DNA of 64,000 nt, from the NCBI RefSeq assembly GCF_030582395.1, contig NZ_CP104382.1, forward strand, positions 124,001 to 188,000, in the 5' to 3' direction. The notes beneath the pieces were generated by a model. That model saw nothing but the letters and a program-made list of their open reading frames with translations, was not told the origin of the DNA and did no database searches. Below, piece after piece: positions 8,616 to 17,043 of the stretch. Origin of the DNA: Ralstonia pickettii (GTDB lineage: Bacteria > Pseudomonadota > Gammaproteobacteria > Burkholderiales > Burkholderiaceae). Position 1 is the stretch's first letter. Each line of letters starts with the position of its first letter. The position numbers were made by a program, and so were the translations under genes.

Positions 8616-10574
8616 ATGAGCCCCACTGCAACCGACCTGACCGACCGCCCCCGCATCTGGGCCTGCGGTATCAGCCGCCTGAGCGACCTCTTCCTCGACA
8701 TTGCCGCCGAGTACAACGACCGCGCCGAACTGCGCGTCATCACGCGCGGCTTTGAAGACATCGTGCGCGAGATCGATGCCGCCGGCGCCGATCGTCCTGA
8801 CGTGGTGGTGGCGGGCGGGTCCAACGGCGCTTATCTGAAGCCGCGTCTGTCGCTGCCCGTGGTCGTCATCAACCCGACGGGTTTTGACGTGATGCACGCG
8901 CTGGCCCGCGCCCGGCGCGATGCGGAATCGGTGGCGCTCGTCACTCATGGCGACACGCCCGAGGAGGTGCGCCGCTTTGTCGCCGCCTATGGCATGGACG
9001 TGGTGTTTGCCTCGTACACCTCCCGCCAGGGTGCAGAGAGCTGCGTGCTCGACCTGCGCGACCGCGGCGTGGGCGTGGTGGTCGGCCCCGGCCTGGTGAC
9101 GGACCTGGCGACGCAGGCCGGCATGAACGCCGTGTTTCTGTATTCGCGCGACTCCGTGCGTGCCGCGTTCGATACCGCGCTGGAAGTCGTGCAGGCCACG
9201 CGCCGCGAAACGCTGCGCCGCCAGCGGCTCGACAACCTGCTGCAGCATCTGCGTGACGGTGTGGTCGCGCTGGATGCGCAGGGCCGCGTGGAGGCCATCA
9301 ACCAGCGGCTGGCCACGGCGTTGGGTATCGAAGCCAAGCAGGCCATCGGGCAACCGCTGCTCAGCATCGCCCCCAACCTGCTGGGCCTGCTGCCCGATAG
9401 CGATGGCGACACGCTGGGCACCGTGCAGGGCGTGAACTACGTCATCCACCGCGGCCCACTGGCGAGCGCCGGCGCGGGCGCCGCCGAAGGCACGGTCTTC
9501 ACCTTTCAGGAATCCCGCGCGGTGGAGCGGCTGGACCGCACTCTGCGCTCACGCCAGCGCCCGCAGCAGTTCAGCGCGCGCTACCGGCTGGAAGACCTGG
9601 TGGGCGAATCGTTGCCGATGGAGCGTGTGCGTACGCTCGTTCGCCGTTATGCCAGGTCCGACGCCACCGTGCTTGTGCTGGGCGAATCCGGCACAGGCAA
9701 GGAGATGGTTGCGCAGGGCATGCATCAGCTCAGCGCGCGGCGCGATTTTCCTTTCGTCGCTATCAATTGCGGCGCGTTTCCTGAAGCGCTGCTGGAAAGC
9801 GAACTGTTCGGCTACGAAGAGGGCGCTTTCACCGGCGCGCGCAAGGGCGGCAAGACCGGGCTGATTGAAGCGGCGCACCGCGGCACGCTGTTCCTCGATG
9901 AAATCGGCGAGATGCCGCTGCCGTTGCAAAGCCGCCTGCTGCGCGTATTGCAGGAGCGCGAGGTGGTGCGGCTGGGCTCCACCGAGCCCACGCGCGTCGA
10001 TATCCGCGTGGTGGCCGCCACGCACCGCGCGCTGACGGATGCGGTGGAGGCCGGCACCTTCCGCGCAGATCTGTACTACCGCCTCAACATCCTGAGCATT
10101 GCGCTGCCGCCGCTGCGCGAGCGGCCCGACGACGTGATGCCCCTGGCCGCTGAACTGCTCGTGCAGGCGGCTCGCCGCGAGCCTCGTCTGCTGCTGCGCA
10201 TTGCCGACACCGAAGATGCCGCCCGCGTGCTGGCCGGCATTGCCGACCCGCTGCGGCGTTACACCTGGCCGGGCAACGTGCGTGAATTGCAGAGCGTGGT
10301 CGAACGGATTGCCGTGGAACTGGCTTACACCGATGACACCGACGCCATCACGCAAGATGTGCTGCGGCTGATTGCACCGGAAGTGTTTGCCCACGTCACG
10401 GCCGGCAAACCGGCGGCCCAGACGCTGCGCGAGCGCAGCCGAGGCGTTGAAGCGGAAGAGATCCGCGCAGCGCTGGCAGCCCACGGCGGTGATCGGGATG
10501 CCGTCTGCGCAGCGTTGGGGATCAGCAAAACGACGTTGTGGCGGCGCTTGCAGGAGGCGGCATCGGCGCGGTAA
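8616..10574 (+). CDS. prpR: Sigma-54-dependent propionate catabolism activator PrpR
   Basis: Regulator that senses 2-methylcitrate (known for the enterobacterial homologue) and activates prpBC-acnD-prpF. The 652-aa protein has an N-terminal PrpR_N sensor domain (about 12-195), a PAS-like segment (about 205-290), and an AAA+ sigma-54 interaction domain with Walker A GESGTGKE near 356 and GAFTGA near 404. A C-terminal Fis-type helix-turn-helix ends [12 protein letters not shown]. Bases 10496-10553, coding the last helix, recur exactly at 13589-13646, marking an insertion or duplication at this 3' end. Confidence 0.95.
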   Translation: MSPTATDLTDRPRIWACGISRLSDLFLDIAAEYNDRAELRVITRGFEDIVREIDAAGADRPDVVVAGGSNGAYLKPRLSLPVVVINPTGFDVMHALARARRDAESVALVTHGDTPEEVRRFVAAYGMDVVFASYTSRQGAESCVLDLRDRGVGVVVGPGLVTDLATQAGMNAVFLYSRDSVRAAFDTALEVVQATRRETLRRQRLDNLLQHLRDGVVALDAQGRVEAINQRLATALGIEAKQAIGQPLLSIAPNLLGLLPDSDGDTLGTVQGVNYVIHRGPLASAGAGAAEGTVFTFQESRAVERLDRTLRSRQRPQQFSARYRLEDLVGESLPMERVRTLVRRYARSDATVLVLGESGTGKEMVAQGMHQLSARRDFPFVAINCGAFPEALLESELFGYEEGAFTGARKGGKTGLIEAAHRGTLFLDEIGEMPLPLQSRLLRVLQEREVVRLGSTEPTRVDIRVVAATHRALTDAVEAGTFRADLYYRLNILSIALPPLRERPDDVMPLAAELLVQAARREPRLLLRIADTEDAARVLAGIADPLRRYTWPGNVRELQSVVERIAVELAYTDDTDAITQDVLRLIAPEVFAHVTAGKPAAQTLRERSRGVEAEEIRAALAAHGGDRDAVCAALGISKTTLWRRLQEAASAR

Positions 10575-10608
10575 GTCCCTTCCTCCGGCGCGGCACGCCG
10601 GACCACTG

Positions 10609-10634
10609 CGACACGCCGGTCAACGTGTCGTTTT
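10609..10634 (+). terminator. Intrinsic terminator after prpR
   Basis: CGACACG (10609-10615) pairs with CGTGTCG (10624-10630) and is followed at once by TTTT. It lies 35 nt past the prpR stop. Confidence 0.75.
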
Positions 10635-10642
10635 GCAGGCGA

Positions 10643-10957
10643 TCAAAGGAGGGTGCGTAACAGCGTCAGTCCGCCGATGCCGGTGAGAACGCTAAGCAGC
10701 GCGTTTCGCCACATCAGATAGGTCAAGGCAACACCACAAAGCGCAATCAATTCCAAGCCAATCTGACTCGGCATCCCGCTGCTTCCAAGGGCGTTCGCAA
10801 CCAAGACGGCCATCACGCAGAGCGGCAATTCCTGATTGAGTTGGGTCACCGCCCGGCTGCGTAGCACCGTGCGGTTGATCATCAACGGGGATGCCCTGAG
10901 AAGGACCGTCAGTACGCTCATGATGCCGACGCCGATCCATTGTTCAATGCTGCTCAT
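10643..10957 (-). CDS. azlD: AzlD-family small subunit of an amino-acid exporter
   Basis: A 104-aa, very hydrophobic protein with about four membrane segments and the family pattern of an early LLRASPLMI and a long LPLCVMAVLVANAL helix. With AzlC it is expected to form a branched-chain amino-acid efflux permease. It lies 14 bp after azlC in the same orientation and is the last gene of the four-gene cassette. It converges on prpR, whose terminator lies 9 bp beyond the azlD stop. Confidence 0.85.
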   Translation of the reverse strand: MSSIEQWIGVGIMSVLTVLLRASPLMINRTVLRSRAVTQLNQELPLCVMAVLVANALGSSGMPSQIGLELIALCGVALTYLMWRNALLSVLTGIGGLTLLRTLL

Positions 10958-10971
10958 TCCGTCTCGCTCCT

Positions 10972-11688
10972 TCAGGACGCTTCCAAGGCGCTACCACGGA
11001 CCAGTGCGCGCGCTAGCAACGTGACCAGTCCCAATCCGAGGGCTGTGACCAACAGATAGTCTGTCGCCAGTCGCGTCGCTATTAAGGAAGCCAATACGCC
11101 TACCAGTGCCGGGGCCAGTTTTCTTTGCGTCAGGTACTGTTCGATGGCGAGAATGGTGAACAGCGAAGGCAGCGCAAAGTCCAGGTTGGGAATCCAATTC
11201 GCAACCTGTTGTCCGAACAGCACTCCAAGCGCGGTTCCCGCGATCCAGTAGCCGTGATGAATCAACGTCACGGACATGGCGAACTGCTGCCTCCTATTTG
11301 CCGGAAGGGTGGTGAGAACGGAGTAGTTTTCGTCTGTCAGCGCAGCGACGACATAGGCCCGGTGCCAGCGCCGAGCAGGCAGCTGCTCAATCAGCGGGAT
11401 GGCGTAGAGGACATGGCGCAGGTTGATCAGTAACGTCGTTATGGCAAATGTGCCAAGCCCTGTGGTCATGCCCAACAACGGCACTGCCGCAAACTGGAGT
11501 GCGCCGGCAAAGATGAAGACGCTCATCGCGACCACGATGGCGGGTGACAATCCCGCTTGGATGGCAAGGACGCCAAAGGCAAATCCGGTGGGTAAATAAC
11601 CCATCCCCACTGGGATGGTCAGCCGCAGAAGAGCGGCCCGGTCGGATCCCTTCGTGGTCGGGGGTGCTTCATTCCGTCGGTGCAACAC
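10972..11688 (-). CDS. azlC: AzlC-family large subunit of a branched-chain amino-acid exporter
   Basis: A 238-aa inner-membrane protein with the AzlC signature: IPVGMGYLPTGFAFG near the N-terminus and repeated hydrophobic helices, close to the family's usual 230-250 aa. I chose the GTG at 11688, giving MLHRRNEAPP, because GGAG lies 7 bp upstream. It overlaps the end of the DUF2000 gene by 20 nt, so translation is probably coupled. The frame extends upstream to an ATG at 11766, but that would lie wholly inside the neighbouring gene. Confidence 0.85.
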   Translation of the reverse strand: MLHRRNEAPPTTKGSDRAALLRLTIPVGMGYLPTGFAFGVLAIQAGLSPAIVVAMSVFIFAGALQFAAVPLLGMTTGLGTFAITTLLINLRHVLYAIPLIEQLPARRWHRAYVVAALTDENYSVLTTLPANRRQQFAMSVTLIHHGYWIAGTALGVLFGQQVANWIPNLDFALPSLFTILAIEQYLTQRKLAPALVGVLASLIATRLATDYLLVTALGLGLVTLLARALVRGSALEAS

Positions 11689-12136
11689 GAGAGGTCTCCG
11701 ATTCCTTGTACAGGGAGAACGACTTGATGAGCGGGCGAATCGCTTCTTCACGGCCAAACAGCGCAACGCAGATCAGCTTGTTCTGCTCGGGCGTCGCAGC
11801 CAGGGTTGCTGCCTGCTGATTCTCAGCGCTGGTGCCGATCATGGAGTCAATGAAGGCGTTGTGCGGGATGCCTGTATCGCGCAGCGCGCAAATCAACTTC
11901 TCGAGGGCGGATGAGCGTTTCGCTCGCAGCACGATGGCAGGAAACTCGCTGATGCGGCTTTCCGATGAAAAGGCTGGGCTGGGATATGCCAACAGGTTCC
12001 ATGCATCCCGACTGTTGGATCCAATGAGTCCCAGCACAGAGTGTGCGACGGCATTGATGATCGTGGGGGCGGGGAACTCCGAGTTCACGACGATCACCGT
12101 CTTACATGCGTTGTCTGCGTATGCCATCTTATTCAA
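11669..12136 (-). CDS. DUF2000 family protein
   Basis: A 155-aa soluble protein matching the DUF2000 pattern: TVIVVNSEFPAPTIINAVAHSVLGL at the start, a central SEFPAIVLRAK strand, and VALFGREEAIRPLIKSFSLYK at the end. The fold is thought to resemble peptidyl-tRNA hydrolase II, and the biochemical role is unknown. An alternative start MAYADN lies 9 bases downstream. It overlaps the desaturase-like gene by 8 nt and azlC by 20 nt, so the three are read as one unit. Confidence 0.75.
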   Translation of the reverse strand: MNKMAYADNACKTVIVVNSEFPAPTIINAVAHSVLGLIGSNSRDAWNLLAYPSPAFSSESRISEFPAIVLRAKRSSALEKLICALRDTGIPHNAFIDSMIGTSAENQQAATLAATPEQNKLICVALFGREEAIRPLIKSFSLYKESETSRVAPTE

Positions 12137-13325
12137 CTGCGACGAAAAGTTGTTGATCAGCGGCTGTAGCCAGCGCTTTGCCCACAGAGCTTGAATGGGT
12201 TTGCTGTGCGTATTCGAGCCAACGGAACTGATGTTCGATCATGTTTGAGATTCCCCACAATTCCCGCCCGGCAAAACCGGGCCTGTCTCCGCATTCAATA
12301 GCGGCCTGACGCAGGTATAGGCTTCGAGGCCAGTCTCGGGAGTTCTGGCCCGCAAGATGCGCGAGGTGATGCCAATCGTGGGCGGGTAAGTCCGAGACAA
12401 GACACCCTAGCCGGACAGGTGCATGGATCACTGACATTCGCACGCTCCAAATCGCCACCTGGATCATGTAGCGCGTGGTTCTAATCAGGCCGCCGCCGGA
12501 ACTCTCGGGATAACGCTCTCCGCAAAATCGTCCCCAACACCGTGCTGCGTACGCGTCCCAGTCGGACGGAGCGGATCCGGTCACATCCCACGCGTGTTCG
12601 GTTAGGAACTGGAGCAGGGCGCTGATGTGGTACAGAGCCGTCATGGGAATGAACACCGCAATCAGATACGCCTTCAGGCCGAGCAGAGCGGCGAACGCAA
12701 AATGGAGGCCAACCATGACCCATGCCAGCGTTAGCTCCTGGCTCTTCCCTCGGATCAGAATCGATCTCAAGCGTGCTTGAAGAAACAGTGCGTGGAAAGC
12801 GGGGCTAAGGACAGTCATCCAAAGCGTCTGCCATAACTCCTTTCTCGTTCGGCCAGGTATAAATCCAAGCTGCGCTAGGAATGCGGCATCCGCGTCTTGT
12901 TTTGTGGTGAAAATGTCTGCGTTATGATGCGCAAGATGTTCTTTCTTATATTCGCTGCCATTTTGAACAAAAATGATCGACGGAATTAACTTTGTGTAGA
13001 ATTTATTGAGTGCTGCGCTGCAGAAGAGGCGATTGTGAATGGCGTGGTGCAAGTGCGTGACCTGCAATTTGCGCAAGACTCCGACTAGAACAATCCATAG
13101 CAGAAAGATGAGAGGCCATGCGGCCGGTGTATTCGATTCTGAAAGCAGTGCCAAGAGTTGAATGGAAAGGGCGCCAATTAGTGGCGTCATTACAATATCC
13201 GCTGTCTTTGGAATTGAATATGGTTTTTCTGAATCATCGAGCGGTTTTCCTGTGAGCCAAGTGAGAAATGGCTGCAATAAAATCGGAAATCTGTTCATTG
13301 ATTCTCGAACGCCTCGTTCAAACAT
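12129..13325 (-). CDS. Membrane fatty-acid desaturase/hydroxylase-like protein
   Basis: A 398-aa integral membrane protein with the three histidine clusters of membrane di-iron desaturases and hydroxylases: HLHHAIHNR (about residues 92-100), HLAHHNAD (about 130-137) and HDWHHLAH (about 318-325). Hydrophobic pairs lie near 47-85 and 195-240. The substrate could be a lipid or another hydrophobic acyl compound and cannot be told. A second start, MNRFPILLQ, lies 27 bases in. Its 5' half and upstream region are clearly more AT-rich than the neighbours, which suggests transfer. It is the promoter-proximal gene of the cassette. Confidence 0.7.
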   Translation of the reverse strand: MFERGVRESMNRFPILLQPFLTWLTGKPLDDSEKPYSIPKTADIVMTPLIGALSIQLLALLSESNTPAAWPLIFLLWIVLVGVLRKLQVTHLHHAIHNRLFCSAALNKFYTKLIPSIIFVQNGSEYKKEHLAHHNADIFTTKQDADAAFLAQLGFIPGRTRKELWQTLWMTVLSPAFHALFLQARLRSILIRGKSQELTLAWVMVGLHFAFAALLGLKAYLIAVFIPMTALYHISALLQFLTEHAWDVTGSAPSDWDAYAARCWGRFCGERYPESSGGGLIRTTRYMIQVAIWSVRMSVIHAPVRLGCLVSDLPAHDWHHLAHLAGQNSRDWPRSLYLRQAAIECGDRPGFAGRELWGISNMIEHQFRWLEYAQQTHSSSVGKALATAADQQLFVAVE

Positions 13326-13505
13326 CCGGCCCCCTATATAAATGGCTCAATTTGATGGGAATATGAGGGTGGATAATAGTTCTTCATTGGGGCCGAAGAT
13401 TTTTGTTTGCAAAATTCAACTATTCTATTGCGTGCTTTGTGGTGTTGTTTTATTTTCGCGGTCCGATTATTTCTTTGTTGTCACTGTCCTGAGACGCAGC
13501 AGTAA
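13326..13505. other. AT-rich promoter region upstream of the cassette
   Basis: About 180 bp of AT-rich sequence without a plausible gene, lying between the desaturase-like gene and the broken prpR-like remnant. It presumably holds the leftward promoter of the four-gene cassette; I could not assign boxes. Confidence 0.4.
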
Positions 13506-13655
13506 CCGAGCAAGTGGATTGCTGCCGAGCTTTTCGACATTCGTGACACGGTGACGCTAGCTACGTCGCTACGGCAGAGACGCGAACCGGATGCCGTCTG
13601 CGCAGCGTTGGGGATCAGCAAAACGACGTTGTGGCGGCGCTTGCAGATGGGATAG
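13506..13655 (+). pseudogene. Remnant of a prpR-like 3' end
   Basis: An open stretch without a start that would end [15 protein letters not shown]. Bases 13589-13646 are identical over 58 bp to the helix-turn-helix end of prpR (10496-10553). The part before (IAAELFDIRDTVTLA, then SLRQRREPD) resembles the matching prpR segment ([10 protein letters not shown]... LRERSRG) but is shorter and diverged. A TAA at 13503-13505 closes the frame on the left. It is either the displaced original end of prpR or a scar of a second prpR-type gene. Confidence 0.8.
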
Positions 13656-13770
13656 ATCAAAGATGACCGACGTGGGTGGTTGCGGTCCACTTGCGTGATG
13701 ACTATCGTGCAACCCTTTCAGAAATCCCCGTGTCTCGACTGGCGCCACGGCTACAGAGAGAGTTCGCTCC

Positions 13771-14469
13771 ATGGCACAACAAAGCCGCCCCCACATCATG
13801 CTTGCCAGCCTGACGCTTGCGGGCGCATCGCGTTACCCCTCTGCTCTCGGTCATCTGGTCCGGACTGCGGCTGTCGCGGCCTATCTGGCAAACGTGTTGG
13901 GGCTGGACGACGTTGAGCAGCAGCGCATCTATCTGGTGGCGCCCGTGCACGACATCGGCAAGCTGGGCATTCCAGATGACGTCCTGCTCAAGCCTGCCTC
14001 GTTGACCGACGCAGAGCACGAGATCATGCAGCGGCACTCGAACATCGGCGCCGAGCTGCTTGGCGGGACGGCCGATCCGCTGTTGCAAATGGCAGCGAGC
14101 GTTGCGCGCCATCATCACGAACATTTCGACGGCAGCGGATATCCGGCTGGCCTTGCCGGTGAAGACGTCCCACTTGCCGCGCGCATCGTGGCCGTTGCCG
14201 ATGCGTTCGACGCCATGCTTGAACCGCGCGTCTACCGCGAAGGCATGCCCGAAGAGGACGCACTCGCAGCGCTGGCAGACCAGAGCGGCCGCTGCTTCGA
14301 TCCCGCGCTGGTCGATTGCTTTCTGAAGAATGTGCCCGGGGTGCGGCGCATTCGTGCTGCCGCAGAAGGCCTGGTAAGGCAGTACGGCGACGTGTCCGGG
14401 GTCATCCGGTTCTACGGCGCACGGGGCGAATCTCCTGCATTCCTGAGGCATATCCAGGCGCGCGGATGA
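13771..14469 (+). CDS. HD-GYP domain protein (c-di-GMP phosphodiesterase)
   Basis: A 232-aa protein made almost entirely of one HD-GYP domain. The HD pair is His60-Asp61 in PVHDIGKLGIPD, and the second signature HHEHFDGSGYP is at 115-125, so the metal ligands and the GYP triad are intact. The family hydrolyses c-di-GMP to pGpG and GMP. There is no sensory or receiver domain, so control must come from elsewhere. A second diguanylate-type gene follows 236 bp downstream. Confidence 0.9.
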   Translation: MAQQSRPHIMLASLTLAGASRYPSALGHLVRTAAVAAYLANVLGLDDVEQQRIYLVAPVHDIGKLGIPDDVLLKPASLTDAEHEIMQRHSNIGAELLGGTADPLLQMAASVARHHHEHFDGSGYPAGLAGEDVPLAARIVAVADAFDAMLEPRVYREGMPEEDALAALADQSGRCFDPALVDCFLKNVPGVRRIRAAAEGLVRQYGDVSGVIRFYGARGESPAFLRHIQARG

Positions 14470-14705
14470 CCGGCGCGCGGCGCAGCACGCCGTTGCTCAC
14501 GGTGCACGCTGGGTGGCGAAACGCCGTGCGTGACGATGATGCCAATCGGGATCTCGCTCTTCGCGCAGATGCTTGCCGCGACACCCAATTCGGCCGGCTT
14601 CAACCCTGCAGCGCAATGCCCACATAACCCTTCGGACGGCTTTCCGGTCGGCCCGGAACCGTGGAAAATCGCGCTCCAACCCTGCTCGCCACCCTGTAGT
14701 TCGGA

Positions 14706-16052
14706 ATGATAGAAAACAATCCCTCGGAGACCGCCCGGCACGCCCTCAAGCTGCTGGCCTCACGCAGGTTGGCGCCCACGCCAGACAACTTTGCCTCGAT
14801 CTATTACGAAATCGCCGGCAGCAAGCCCGACGCAGACCCCCAGGATGCCGAGCGGATGGCGCTCGTGCGCGAGTTGCGCGAGCAGCTTGCGCGCACGGTC
14901 GAATGCTGTCTGCCAGTGCTCGGTGAAGACGATGCCAGCATCGGCCCCGCGGCCTGGGCGCTGATCCGGGCCTGCCGGTCCGAATTCGAAGGCCTTGGCA
15001 GCCTGAACGGCAAGCTCTCCACGTTCAACCACCGGTTGTCGCTGGCGGCGGAAGATCAGGGCGAGATCCGCCGGGCGTTGCTGAGCCTGCTGCAACTGGT
15101 GTTCGAGAACATCGCTGAGCTGTCGTTGGACGACCGCTGGCTGCGCGGCCAGATCGAAGCCCTGATGAAGGCCAGTGAAGCGCCGGTCAGCCTGCGCCGG
15201 CTGGATGACCTGCGGCGTCGCCTCATGGAGGTCATCCAGAAGCAAAGCTCGCTGAAAACCAAGTCGATCGAAGCGCAAGAAGAAATGAAGCGGCTGCTGG
15301 CAGCCTTCATGGAGCGCCTGTCTGCCGCCGCCGAAACCTCGGGCGAGCATCACCGTCAGATGGAAGCGTGCGCCAAGAAGATCGAATCGGCCAACAGCAT
15401 TGCCGAGATCGCGCCGGCCATTCAGGACGCGCTGTCAGCCACCCGCTGGATGTCGCTGGAGTCGGCCCGCAACCGCGACGTGCTGTCGGCGATGAAGGTC
15501 AAGGCCGAAGAGGCCGCCGCCGAGGTGGCCCAACTGCGCAAGGCGCTCGACATGGCGTCGGCGTCGGCGCGTCACGACCTGCTGACCGGCGCGCTCAACC
15601 GCAAGGGCCTGGAAGAGGCGCTGGAGCGCGAAGTTGCCCGTGCGGCGCGCCAGAACAGTGCACTCTCGATCGCGTTTCTGGACATCGACGACTTCAAGTC
15701 GATCAACGACACGCACGGCCACAGCTTTGGCGACGATGCGCTGTCTCACCTTGCCCAGGTGGCCCGCGAATCGATGCGCCCGCAAGACACGCTCGCGCGC
15801 TTTGGCGGCGAGGAATTCGTGATCCTGATGCCGGACACCTGTCTGGAAGAGGGCGTGCAGACCATCGTCCGCCTGCAGCGGGCGCTCACGCAGCGCTTCT
15901 TTGTGGCGGGCGATACGCGGCTGTTTATCACCTTCTCTGCCGGCGTGGCGGAAGTCGGCAAGGACGAACCGCCCATGGCGGCCATCCAGCGCGCCGACCG
16001 CGCCATGTATCAGGCCAAGCGCGCGGGCAAGAACAAGGTGGTCAGCGCCTGA
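14706..16052 (+). CDS. GGDEF diguanylate cyclase
   Basis: A 448-aa cytoplasmic diguanylate cyclase making c-di-GMP from two GTP. The N-terminal two thirds are helical with coiled-coil tendency (for example residues 150-250) and no membrane segment. The C-terminal GGDEF domain has active-site GGEEF at 367-371 and an intact inhibitory I-site RPQD at 358-361, five residues upstream. Feedback inhibition by product is therefore expected. The start codon has only a weak ribosome site. The adjacent HD-GYP gene could oppose its activity. Confidence 0.9.
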   Translation: MIENNPSETARHALKLLASRRLAPTPDNFASIYYEIAGSKPDADPQDAERMALVRELREQLARTVECCLPVLGEDDASIGPAAWALIRACRSEFEGLGSLNGKLSTFNHRLSLAAEDQGEIRRALLSLLQLVFENIAELSLDDRWLRGQIEALMKASEAPVSLRRLDDLRRRLMEVIQKQSSLKTKSIEAQEEMKRLLAAFMERLSAAAETSGEHHRQMEACAKKIESANSIAEIAPAIQDALSATRWMSLESARNRDVLSAMKVKAEEAAAEVAQLRKALDMASASARHDLLTGALNRKGLEEALEREVARAARQNSALSIAFLDIDDFKSINDTHGHSFGDDALSHLAQVARESMRPQDTLARFGGEEFVILMPDTCLEEGVQTIVRLQRALTQRFFVAGDTRLFITFSAGVAEVGKDEPPMAAIQRADRAMYQAKRAGKNKVVSA

Positions 16053-16075
16053 GGCTCGCCCAAGGCCTGCTGTGA

Positions 16076-16645
16076 TTACTCCAGCAGCGACAACGCATCT
16101 GCCAGCGACACCACCGTCGTGCGCGACTCAAATGCCGTCGCAAAAAGATGCTCGTGCACGATCGGGTCCGGGTCGTAGCAGCAGTCCTTCACGGTGAACA
16201 GGCGGTAGTCCGCATCGCTTGCATGCGCAATGGAAGAAAGCATCACGCCCGTTGATGCAACGCCCACCATGATCAAGGTATCGACGCCCTTGGCGGATAA
16301 CCGCACCTGCAGATCCGTGCCGTAGAACACGCTGGCGCGGTGCGCGATGATGATCGACTCATCGGGTTGCCGGCCGAGTTCCGGCGAGATGCGGTCTTCA
16401 ACGAACAGGCCCAGTTGCTTCACGCCTTGCCCGTTCTTGTTCAACGGGCTGACTTCCGGATAGCCGGGGCTGAAGTGGAACTTCGCAAAGTAGACGCTGA
16501 CGCCCTTGGCTCGCGCGGCATCGCACAGCGCGCGGGTGTTGGAGAGCAGCGTGGGCGCGACCGATGGAAACAACGCCATGATGTCGGTCTGGTAGTGCAT
16601 GACCAACAACGCCGTTTGCTTGGGGACAAGCGCGAATGTCGACAT
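16076..16645 (-). CDS. Isochorismatase-fold hydrolase-like protein lacking the usual Cys
   Basis: A 189-aa protein of the isochorismatase/cysteine hydrolase fold. The Asp of the N-terminal strand (LLVMHYQTDI) and the Lys of the middle strand (FAKFHF) are in place. The nucleophile loop reads VGVASTGVMLSS, where canonical members have a Cys after the Thr/Ser-Gly. A C-terminal DCCYDPDP segment is present. Related sequences with TSGV-type loops are common and of unknown activity. It is transcribed toward the GGDEF gene and ends 23 bp from it. Confidence 0.75.
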   Translation of the reverse strand: MSTFALVPKQTALLVMHYQTDIMALFPSVAPTLLSNTRALCDAARAKGVSVYFAKFHFSPGYPEVSPLNKNGQGVKQLGLFVEDRISPELGRQPDESIIIAHRASVFYGTDLQVRLSAKGVDTLIMVGVASTGVMLSSIAHASDADYRLFTVKDCCYDPDPIVHEHLFATAFESRTTVVSLADALSLLE

Positions 16646-16910
16646 AGGGCTACACGATCCGGAAAGGGATGGCGGTCGACTCTATCACGCGTACCGGCAT
16701 GCACCGGCTCCGCCCTGCGCTGCAGGCCGCCAGGCGACATCTGCCGAGTACCGCCGCCCATCATGAAGCACCCAGATTCAATTCAAAATGATGCGGCGCT
16801 TTTAGCCTTCTAATTCAAATTTTCAACATCAGAATCTCGTAAGAATCGTAAGAAAGCGATTTAAAACCGCGATGATTAAGGTGTTCGCAAGGGAAAAACA
16901 ACACGCCGCT
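16646..16910. other. Gene-free, AT-rich stretch
   Basis: Intergenic region upstream of both the isochorismatase-like gene and flgE. No coding pattern is seen. AT content rises sharply from 16780 to 16900. Confidence 0.5.
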
Positions 16911-16937
16911 TAAAGACGAAAACATCATGGTCGATGT
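16911..16937 (+). promoter_or_regulatory. Possible sigma-28 (FliA) promoter of flgE
   Basis: TAAA (16911-16914), a 15-nt spacer, then GTCGATGT (16930-16937), against consensus TAAA-N15-GCCGATAA (the second box matches 5 of 8). It lies 107 bp before the flgE start. Supported only by spacing and partial match. Confidence 0.35.
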
Positions 16938-17043
16938 GCGGAGGGCGATGCCGTGAGGTCGACTCCGGAGTCTTTAGCGCCGGCCGGCCGTTCCAACGGA
17001 TTGGCTCGCAACACAGCGGTACAACTTTCCAAGCGAGAACATC

